A stretch of 64,000 bases of DNA from Antrihabitans cavernicola (GTDB lineage Bacteria; Actinomycetota; Actinomycetes; Mycobacteriales; Mycobacteriaceae): NCBI RefSeq assembly GCF_008297975.1, contig NZ_VLNY01000011.1, positions 62,001-126,000 of the forward strand. Reading direction: 5' to 3'. Numbering within the stretch: the first letter of the stretch is position 1; every line of letters starts with the position of its first letter. Position numbers and translations under genes: made by a program. The notes beneath the pieces are model-generated. The model saw nothing but the letters and a program-made list of their open reading frames with translations, had not been told where the DNA came from and ran no database searches. This document shows positions 55,291-62,129 of the stretch, piece after piece.

Positions 55291-55382
55291 GGCGACGACT
55301 GTACCAGCCGCCTCCGCGCACCCCAGTTTCGCTCCGCACACCCCGAATTCCGGTGCGCGGGTCGTAACTCGAGTGCGAGAGG

Positions 55383-56294
55383 TCAGATCCGAGCACGACC
55401 GCGGGCAATAGCCCGGTCGAACCGGCGACGCAGGTCCTGCGGTTCGTCGAGATCCGACCAGGTCCATCGGACCATCTCCCACCCCGCGTCGCGGAGCGCA
55501 TCTTCACGTCGTTTCTCCTCGAAGACGGCATCACCGGCCGTTCGGCCGGGACGAAGAAGCCGCCCGTACTTGATCCGTCCATCGAATTCACCGAGGACGC
55601 CGAACTCAGGAAAGCTGAAGTCGGCACGCCCCAGTAGCAGGCCATCGGCTGAAAAGACCTGATGCTGCAGCTCCGGTGTAGGCAAACCGATGCGACTGAG
55701 CAGCACTCGACTTCGTGATTCGCCTACGCTCTCGCTTCGTCCGTCGAGAAAAGCACACACCCGACGGGCAGCGGGGAGCCCGGGCCACCCGCTCATAGTG
55801 GCGATCACCGCGGCAGGGTCGATGCCGTAGTAGGTGCGCACGGCTGCGTCACCGATCACCACTGACTGCTCGAAATCCTCGGTTCGACCGACATCGACTA
55901 CGGTGCGTTGCGGCGAGGTCACCGTCAGGTCGCCGATCGTCGTGCAGTCCGCGGCATCGAGCGGCGACGCGTGCAAGTGCCGAGCCTGGGTTATGCGGCC
56001 GCCACTGCTCGATGCGCGCGTGAGGTGGACTCGCCGCAGGTCGACGTTCCACAGCGGCAGGCCCAAGAGGGCCGCGGCCGATACGTGACTGATCGCGATA
56101 TTCGCGTTGTGTGCGGCGGCAGTCGACCTGATTCGCAGCAGATAGCGATCTTGGGCAGACAATTCCGCGAAACCGGCGCCCGCCGCATAGGTTCCGGGCC
56201 GAACGCGCACCAGCGCACCCGACTTGCATTGCCGACCCAACTCGTCGTCGGTGTGTCCCTCTGCCAAGGCTTTCTGCCGTCGAATCAGTTCCAT
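55383..56294 (-). CDS. DUF559-like / AbiEi-type domain protein
   Basis: A 303-residue cytoplasmic protein. The N-terminal 90 residues resemble the AbiEi antitoxin-type winged helix found in many actinobacterial proteins ('LVRVRPGTYAAGAGF', 'ISHVSAAALLGLPLWN'). The C-terminal 100 residues look like a DUF559/Vsr-type restriction-endonuclease fold ('LLLGRADFSFPEFGVLGEFD', then 'EEKRREDALRDAGWEMVRW'), with D, E and E-x-K-like positions. AGGA 7 nt before the ATG at 56294 fixes the start. No partner gene is present, so a toxin-antitoxin role is uncertain. Confidence 0.75.
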   Translation of the reverse strand: MELIRRQKALAEGHTDDELGRQCKSGALVRVRPGTYAAGAGFAELSAQDRYLLRIRSTAAAHNANIAISHVSAAALLGLPLWNVDLRRVHLTRASSSGGRITQARHLHASPLDAADCTTIGDLTVTSPQRTVVDVGRTEDFEQSVVIGDAAVRTYYGIDPAAVIATMSGWPGLPAARRVCAFLDGRSESVGESRSRVLLSRIGLPTPELQHQVFSADGLLLGRADFSFPEFGVLGEFDGRIKYGRLLRPGRTAGDAVFEEKRREDALRDAGWEMVRWTWSDLDEPQDLRRRFDRAIARGRARI

Positions 56295-56452
56295 ACGTGA
56301 ATCCTGCTGGGCCCAGTCCTCCGCAACAGGCCACACATTCGGATTGTGGATGGATCAAGGGCTGTGCAGAAGTACGGGTCACCCGTACTACTGCTCATGC
56401 ACGGGGATTTTTGGATGCGTGAGCAGGAAAGGGAGTGCGTCGCCAATTTATA

Positions 56453-56481
56453 TTGCACACAACCTAGTTGTGCGCTACATT
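56453..56481 (+). promoter_or_regulatory. ohrR-ohr promoter with overlapping palindromic operator
   Basis: -35 TTGCAC (56453-56458) and -10 TACATT (56476-56481) are 17 bp apart. The inverted repeat CACAAC-CTA-GTTGTG (56458-56472) fills the spacer and is the likely OhrR site. The ATG follows the -10 by 6 nt, so the mRNA should be leaderless. Confidence 0.75.
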
Positions 56482-56487
56482 GAGTCC

Positions 56488-56937
56488 ATGGCCAACGACC
56501 TCGCACTCGACAAGCAGCTGTGCTTTGCGCTGTATGCCGCGTCGCGGGCTACGACTGCCGTTTATCGCCCCATCCTGGACCGGCTTGGACTCACCTATCC
56601 GCAATATCTGGTGATGCTGGTGCTCTGGGAGCGCGATGGCCGTGGCGTCAGCGAAATCTGCGCCGAACTTGCTCTCGATACCGGGACACTGTCGCCGCTG
56701 CTCAAGCGACTCGGCGCCCTGGGCCTGGTGGAACGACGCCGACTCGCAGCCGATGAGCGGCGCGTCGAAATTGTCCTGACCCAGGCAGGCAAGGAACTGA
56801 AGGCCGAGGCAAACGCGATTCCGCGCACAATCCTCGACGCCACCCAAATGTCCGACGAGGAACTTGCCGCACTGCGCAAAGTCCTTGTGCGGCTGTCCGA
56901 TTCACTGCACTCGTACTCAACGGAGGAAACCCTGTGA
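56488..56937 (+). CDS. ohrR: OhrR, organic peroxide-sensing MarR repressor
   Basis: A 149-residue MarR-family repressor that loses DNA binding when its reactive cysteine is oxidised by organic hydroperoxides. Cys12 in 'LDKQLCFALYAASRATTAVY' is at the conserved sensing position. The winged HTH contains 'VSEICAELALDTGTLSPLLK' and 'LVERRRLAADERRVEIVLT'. It is cotranscribed with ohr (GTGA overlap) from a promoter that contains its probable operator, so it is autoregulated. Confidence 0.95.
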   Translation: MANDLALDKQLCFALYAASRATTAVYRPILDRLGLTYPQYLVMLVLWERDGRGVSEICAELALDTGTLSPLLKRLGALGLVERRRLAADERRVEIVLTQAGKELKAEANAIPRTILDATQMSDEELAALRKVLVRLSDSLHSYSTEETL

Positions 56938-57356
56938 AGATTCTCTACACGGCAGAAGCACTCGCAACCGGCGGCGGTCGCGACGGGCACGCTCGCAGCA
57001 CCGACGGCAAGATCGACGTCGAACTCGCGACGCCGAAGGAAATGGGCGGCAACGGGCAGGGCACCAACCCCGAGCAGCTTTTCGCCGCAGGCTATGCCGC
57101 GTGCTTCCACTCGGCACTACGACTGGTCGGCCAGCGCGACAAGGCCAACGTCAACGACTCCGCCGTCGGCGCCAAGGTCGGCATCGGCCCCAACGACGCC
57201 GGTGGCTTCGGCCTCGAGGTCACCCTCGAAGTGTCGCTGCCTCACCTCTCCCGCGAGGAAGCACAGGCGCTGGCCGACAAGGCCCATCAGGTGTGCCCGT
57301 ACTCCAACGCGACCCGCGGCAACATCGACGTGACGGTCACCGTCGCGGAGGACTGA
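56934..57356 (+). CDS. ohr: Organic hydroperoxide resistance protein
   Basis: An Ohr/OsmC thiol peroxidase of 140 residues that reduces organic hydroperoxides. Catalytic Cys57 lies in 'AAGYAACFHSAL' and resolving Cys121 in 'AHQVCPYSNATRGN'; Arg20 region 'GHARSTDGKIDVEL' matches the family. The GTG start overlaps the ohrR stop by 4 bp. It is convergent with an SDR gene, 3 bp away. Confidence 0.96.
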   Translation: MKILYTAEALATGGGRDGHARSTDGKIDVELATPKEMGGNGQGTNPEQLFAAGYAACFHSALRLVGQRDKANVNDSAVGAKVGIGPNDAGGFGLEVTLEVSLPHLSREEAQALADKAHQVCPYSNATRGNIDVTVTVAED

Positions 57357-57359
57357 CCC

Positions 57360-58253
57360 TCAGAAGGAGTAGCTCACTCCGGTGAGCTGCTCCGAGAGCG
57401 CCCACAACTTGCCGGCCATCTCGACGTCCCGCGACTTCTTGTTCGACTTGTTGGTCGTCGGGTGGCCGCGCAGGTTGCCGAGCCCGTCGGGCCCGATGAA
57501 CTGCCCGCCTTCGGCGGCAGGCGATGTGGCCGCGTACAGCTCCGGTAGCGCGCCCATCTCGGCTTTCTGCGCAATCACCTTGTTGCCGATGGCCATCACC
57601 CGATCCATGATCGATTCGGTGTGCGACTGCAAGTTGGTTGCCGCGTAACCCGGATGTGCCGCAAGCGATTTGACCGGCGATCCCGCAGCCTCCAGCCGCC
57701 GCTGCAGTTCGTACGCGAACAGCAGATTGGCCAACTTCGATTGACCGTAGGCGGTCCAACTCTCGTAACGACGATGCTCGTAGTTGAGGTCGTCGATGCC
57801 GATCGAGCCGATCGCGTGCACGCCGCTCGACATCGTGACGACTCGATCCGCAATGCGATCGAGCAGTAGGCCGGTCAGCGCGAAATGCCCGAGATGGTTT
57901 GTGCCGATTTGCATCTCGAAGCCGTCGGCGGTCTTGCGCTTCGGTACCGCCATCACGCCGGCGTTGTTGATCAGCACGTCGACCTTGTCGACGGCAGCCG
58001 CGAACGACCGCACCGACGACAGGTCCGCGAGATCGAGTTCGCGCACTTCGGCACCGTCGCCGATGGTGTCCGCAACCGCCTTGCCCTTCGTGGTGTTGCG
58101 GCACGCCAACACCACGTGCGCGTTCTTTCGGACGAGCGCACGTGCGGCCATCTCACCGAGACCGCTGTTCGCGCCGGTGACGATGACGGTTCGCCCCGCC
58201 TGATCGGGGATGTCCTGCTCGGTCCAGTGCGACGACGTGGCGTTTGCGGTCAT
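57360..58253 (-). CDS. Short-chain dehydrogenase, retinol dehydrogenase-like
   Basis: An SDR of 297 residues close to the retinol dehydrogenase/protochlorophyllide reductase-like group common in actinobacteria. It has 'IVTGANSGLGEMAARALVRK', 'LINNAGVMAVP', 'QIGTNHLGHFALTGLLLDR', the catalytic Ser in 'VVTMSSGVHAIG' and the YxxxK in 'AYGQSKLANLLFAYEL'. It is divergent from the siderophore-binding lipoprotein across the iron-box region. Substrate unknown. Confidence 0.92.
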   Translation of the reverse strand: MTANATSSHWTEQDIPDQAGRTVIVTGANSGLGEMAARALVRKNAHVVLACRNTTKGKAVADTIGDGAEVRELDLADLSSVRSFAAAVDKVDVLINNAGVMAVPKRKTADGFEMQIGTNHLGHFALTGLLLDRIADRVVTMSSGVHAIGSIGIDDLNYEHRRYESWTAYGQSKLANLLFAYELQRRLEAAGSPVKSLAAHPGYAATNLQSHTESIMDRVMAIGNKVIAQKAEMGALPELYAATSPAAEGGQFIGPDGLGNLRGHPTTNKSNKKSRDVEMAGKLWALSEQLTGVSYSF

Positions 58254-58297
58254 CAGCGAAGTCTAGCGAGCAGTGCCTCGCCGCTCTACGTCAATAA

Positions 58298-58336
58298 TTA
58301 GCCTAGCCTTGGCAAACTCAGGTAAGGCTATGCAAA
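58298..58336. promoter_or_regulatory. Two tandem DtxR/IdeR-like iron boxes
   Basis: Two 19-bp stretches (58298-58316 and 58318-58336) match the DtxR/IdeR consensus at about 12-13 of 19 positions each by eye. They also contain the inverted arms TAGCCTT and AAGGCTA. They lie 32-70 bp before the siderophore-binding protein start. Confidence 0.55.
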
Positions 58337-58368
58337 GATAAAGCTCTACGTTCACCCGAGGAGTCAGA

Positions 58369-59361
58369 GTGAGAACACGTACAACAAACACCCGCGGCGT
58401 CCGGCGGTGCGCCCTTGCCCTGCTGGCAACCGTCGCCGTACTCGCGCCCGCCGCCTGCGGAAGTGACAGCACCGACGCCAAACAAGAGTCCACGGAGACG
58501 GTGTCGATCAAGCACTCGCTCGGGACGACGAACATCGAGGGCACGCCGCAACGGGTCGTCACGATCGGTAGCCAGTGGCTCGACGCGGCTCAGGCTTTGG
58601 GTGTCAAGCCGGTCGGCTACGTCGACACCGTCTCGGCCATGAGCGGCGGTACCCCCGCCCCTTGGGAGCCTGCATCGCTGAAGGAATCGAAGGCGCTTGA
58701 CGCACAGGGCGATCTGGTCGAGCAGGTAGCGGCTCTGAACCCGGATCTGATCCTGGTGCCGGGCTTCCTCGTCGACCAGGCCACCTACGACAAGCTCACC
58801 AAGCTCGCGCCGACCATCGCCAACGTCGGTTCCGGCGCCGTGGAGGCGTGGGACCAGCAGGTCGACGTGCTGGGCAAGGTGCTGCACAAGCCCGACGAGG
58901 CGAAAAAGGTGGTGGACGACGTCAACGGCAAGATCGAAGCCGTCGGCACGCGCTACCCCGGCCTGAAGGGCAAGAGCTTCCTGACGTCCTTCCTGTCGAC
59001 GCCGACGCAGCTAATGGTTCTCGCGGATCCGAAGGACGGATCGAGCACGATCTTCACCCGACTCGGCATGGTCGCACCGCAGAACCTGGTCGATCAGGCC
59101 GCTGCGACCGGTGGTCGTCTCGCGCTCTCGCCCGAGCGGGTCGGCGACCTGACGTCGGATCTTCTGGTCGCAACCGCGGCTCCCGGTATGGAGGAGACGT
59201 TCAAGCAGCTCCCCGGCTACGCAACGCTGCCCGCAGTGCAGAAGAACAGCGTCGCGTTCCTCGACATCGCATCCGGCTCCGGCCTGAACACGCCGAGCGC
59301 GCTGTCTGTGCCGTACCTGCTCGACAAGCTCGACCCGGCATTCGCCAACGCGGCGAAGTAG
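58369..59361 (+). CDS. Iron-siderophore ABC transporter substrate-binding lipoprotein
   Basis: A FecB/FepB-type periplasmic-binding lipoprotein of 330 residues. The signal peptide ends 'LAPAACGS', with the lipidated Cys at about 35. The binding domain has 'GTPQRVVTIGSQWLDAAQAL', 'VAALNPDLILVPGFLVD' and 'PYLLDKLDPAFANAAK'. The two iron boxes upstream point to repression by an IdeR/DtxR protein under iron sufficiency. No permease or ATPase genes are adjacent; it would need to share those from another locus. A hairpin follows the stop. Confidence 0.9.
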   Translation: MRTRTTNTRGVRRCALALLATVAVLAPAACGSDSTDAKQESTETVSIKHSLGTTNIEGTPQRVVTIGSQWLDAAQALGVKPVGYVDTVSAMSGGTPAPWEPASLKESKALDAQGDLVEQVAALNPDLILVPGFLVDQATYDKLTKLAPTIANVGSGAVEAWDQQVDVLGKVLHKPDEAKKVVDDVNGKIEAVGTRYPGLKGKSFLTSFLSTPTQLMVLADPKDGSSTIFTRLGMVAPQNLVDQAAATGGRLALSPERVGDLTSDLLVATAAPGMEETFKQLPGYATLPAVQKNSVAFLDIASGSGLNTPSALSVPYLLDKLDPAFANAAK

Positions 59362-59378
59362 TCGAACTACACAGACGG

Positions 59379-59410
59379 CGGTGGCGCTCGCATCGCGCGG
59401 GCGCCACCGC
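59379..59410 (+). terminator. Hairpin after the siderophore-binding gene
   Basis: A perfect 10-bp stem (GCGGTGGCGC / GCGCCACCGC) with a 12-nt loop lies 17 bp after the stop codon. No U-tract. Confidence 0.65.
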
Positions 59411-59506
59411 TTGCGTTCGTCAGACGTACGCAGATCGTGCTGATTAAGAATGATTACGAGGAACGCATAGCTGCACCCCTCCTGACGTTGGGATATCCTT
59501 CGCGCC

Positions 59507-61120
59507 GTGACGCTCGATACCGGTTCTGCCTTTGCCGGATTTACGATCGACCGGCTTCTCGGAACTGGCAGTATGGGAGCGGTCTACTTAGTCACGCGTC
59601 CAGGTCGGTCCGAGCCAGAAGCTCTCAAACTTCTGGACGGCGGTGACGTCGACAGTTCGGTTTTTCGTGCTCGCTTCGAACGTGAAGCCGATCTGGCACG
59701 GCGAATCGGCCATCCGAACATCGTTCCCGTGCTCGACCGCGGCGCCGACCACGATCAGCTTTGGTTGGCGACCGAATACATCGATGGGCCCGACGCTTCT
59801 CGACTGACCGGAACCGAACTCTCCCCGCAGCGTGCGGTTGCCATCATCGCCGACGCGGCGCGGGGCATCGACTACGCGCATTCGCGCGGCCTGCTGCATC
59901 GCGACATCAAGCCTGCGAACATTCTGATCGGCGACGATCGCGCCTTGGTCACCGACTTCGGCATTGCGCATTCGATGGACGACGCGCGCTACGCCCACGG
60001 TGGCGAGACCCCCGCCGCCCTCGCGTACACGGCACCGGAACAGCTGGAGGGGCACGCCGTCGATCACCGCGCCGACGTGTACGCGCTCGGCTGCGTGCTA
60101 TACGAATTACTCACCGACACAGTGCCTTTCCCTCGGTGGAATCCGCTCGCGATGGTGAACGCGCACATGACCGAGCCACCACCGCATCCCACCGACATGG
60201 TCTCGACTCTGCCTCCCGCCATGAACGACGTAATCGTCCGGGCCTTGGCGAAGTATCCGTCCGAGCGTTTCAACAGCTGTACCGAACTTGCCGATGCTGC
60301 TGCGGCGGCGTTGCGCGAGAACGACTCTCCGGACGTCGACTTCGGTTCGCCGGAGCCGCCCCACTCTCGGCGACCGATAGTGCTGGCGTTGATCGCAGCA
60401 GTTGCGATTGTCGCGATTGCCGCAGGCGTCGTCTTCGCGACCCGGCCACCCAGCGGTGAGCAACCAGCCGCAGCGCAGCCGACGTCGAGTCAAGCCACGC
60501 AAGGTGCCGCAGCTCCGGCCTTCACGGCCACGAATCAACGCGTGCAAGGCCGTACCGGCGTTGGGAGTTACGACGTCACGATCCCTCAGGTCGCCGGCCA
60601 GAATGCAGCAGCCGCAACAGCATTCAATGACGCCATCCGATCGTCGTTGAAGAATCAGGCAGGTGTCGCGGCTCCGGCACAGTTCACGTTGTCCGGAAAT
60701 CGCAGCTCGGTCGTGCACGCCAGTGACCACGTGATCAGCGGATTGCTGCTGACAGACTGGAATTCCGCAGGGGCGCAGCCCACTTCGCTGATCGCGACGA
60801 CCGTGATCGATGCCGATACGGCCAAGCCGATCACGCTCGACAGTCTGTTTACGAACACTTACGCAGGCCTGCAGCGGCTTTCCGCGCGCGCAGCCGAACT
60901 GCTCCCGGCAACGAAGGCGGGTACGGGCTTCCTGCGAGCCGGGATCGCCCCCACAACACCCAACTTCACCAACTGGCTGGCAACGCCCGCGGGGATGTCG
61001 ATACGTTTCGACCAAGGACAAGTTGCCTCGCCCGACAGCGGTTTGATCGACATCACGATTCCGTGGTCGGTTCTCGCCGACGTGATGGATCCTGCGTTGG
61101 TCCCTATCGTGAGCAGCTGA
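59507..61120 (+). CDS. Receptor-type Ser/Thr protein kinase with exported RsiV-like domain
   Basis: A membrane kinase of 537 residues. The cytoplasmic kinase domain (about 11-270) has G-loop 'LLGTGSMGAVY', ATP Lys41, 'HRDIKPAN' (131-138), 'DFG' (150-152) and 'APE' (176-178). A single membrane helix lies near 290-310. The exported C-domain of about 200 residues resembles the DUF3298/RsiV fold ('YDVTIPQVAGQNAAAATAFN', 'FDQGQVASPDSGLIDITIPW'). TATCCT at 59494-59499 is 7 nt before the GTG, so it is probably leaderless. An epimerase gene follows by 1 bp. Confidence 0.92.
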   Translation: MTLDTGSAFAGFTIDRLLGTGSMGAVYLVTRPGRSEPEALKLLDGGDVDSSVFRARFEREADLARRIGHPNIVPVLDRGADHDQLWLATEYIDGPDASRLTGTELSPQRAVAIIADAARGIDYAHSRGLLHRDIKPANILIGDDRALVTDFGIAHSMDDARYAHGGETPAALAYTAPEQLEGHAVDHRADVYALGCVLYELLTDTVPFPRWNPLAMVNAHMTEPPPHPTDMVSTLPPAMNDVIVRALAKYPSERFNSCTELADAAAAALRENDSPDVDFGSPEPPHSRRPIVLALIAAVAIVAIAAGVVFATRPPSGEQPAAAQPTSSQATQGAAAPAFTATNQRVQGRTGVGSYDVTIPQVAGQNAAAATAFNDAIRSSLKNQAGVAAPAQFTLSGNRSSVVHASDHVISGLLLTDWNSAGAQPTSLIATTVIDADTAKPITLDSLFTNTYAGLQRLSARAAELLPATKAGTGFLRAGIAPTTPNFTNWLATPAGMSIRFDQGQVASPDSGLIDITIPWSVLADVMDPALVPIVSS

Positions 61121-61121
61121 C

Positions 61122-62111
61122 GTGCGCGTATTGATCACCGGTGGAACGGGATTCGTCGGCGCATGGAGCGCGAAGGCGATCGCCGACGCGGGTCACGATG
61201 TGCGATTCTTCGTCCGCAACCCTCATCGGCTGACCACCAGCGCTGCGAAGATCGGCGTCGACACCAGCGACTACGCGATAGGTGACATCACCGATCGCGC
61301 GTCGGTCATCACCGCACTCGATGGGTGCGATGCAGTCCTGCACGCTGCCGCCCTCGTCGCGACCGACACGAAACACGCCGAGCAGATGCTGGCTACCAAT
61401 ATCGAAGGCGCACGCAATGTTCTGGGCACTGCAGCACGGCTGGGCCTCGACCCGATCATCCACGTTTCGAGCTTCAGCGCACTGTTCACGCCGGACCTGG
61501 ACATGCTCACGACCGACCTGCCGGTGATCGGCGGCAAGGACGCGTACGGCCAGTCGAAGGCGCAGGTCGAGCTGTACGCGCGGGGGATGCAGGACGGTGG
61601 AGCACCGGTGAACATCACCTATCCGGGGATGGTGCTCGGCCCACCCGCGGGAGATCAGTTCGGCGAGGCTGCCGAAGGGGTGCAGGCGGCATTGCAGATG
61701 GGCCTGCTCCCCGGGCGAAATGCGGCGTGGACATTGGTCGACGTGCGCGATCTCGCGGCTGTGCATCTGGGGCTGATCGAACGCGGCAAAGGCGCACGGC
61801 GATACATGGCGGGTGGCACACGCGTGCCCTTGCCCGAGCTCGCGAGCATGCTCGGTGACGCCAGTGGCAAAGCGCTGCACGTACTTCCGGTGCCGGACAC
61901 TGTTCTCCGGGGTGTCGGCAAGCTGGTCGATCAGTTCGATCGGTTCCTGCCGTTCGACACCCCGATCACCGAAGCCGCCATGCAGTACTACACGCAGATG
62001 CCGCCTGCCGACGACAGTCCCAGCGAACGCGAGCTCGGCGTCACCTATCGCGATCCGCGAGAAACCCTGGCGGACACGGTGGCCGGGTTGCGCGCGGTCG
62101 GCAGGCTCTGA
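61122..62111 (+). CDS. NAD(P)-dependent epimerase/dehydratase family protein
   Basis: An extended SDR of 329 residues. It has the Rossmann motif 'VLITGGTGFVG' (3-13), 'LDGCDAVLHAAAL', catalytic-type Ser/Tyr region 'IHVSSFSAL' and 'DAYGQSKAQVE' (YxxxK), and 'NITYPGMVLGPPAGD'. It resembles dihydroflavonol reductase-like and 3beta-HSD-like reductases rather than sugar epimerases. The GTG directly follows the kinase stop, so the two are cotranscribed. Confidence 0.9.
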   Translation: MRVLITGGTGFVGAWSAKAIADAGHDVRFFVRNPHRLTTSAAKIGVDTSDYAIGDITDRASVITALDGCDAVLHAAALVATDTKHAEQMLATNIEGARNVLGTAARLGLDPIIHVSSFSALFTPDLDMLTTDLPVIGGKDAYGQSKAQVELYARGMQDGGAPVNITYPGMVLGPPAGDQFGEAAEGVQAALQMGLLPGRNAAWTLVDVRDLAAVHLGLIERGKGARRYMAGGTRVPLPELASMLGDASGKALHVLPVPDTVLRGVGKLVDQFDRFLPFDTPITEAAMQYYTQMPPADDSPSERELGVTYRDPRETLADTVAGLRAVGRL

Positions 62112-62129
62112 CTTCCGACCGCGCGACCG

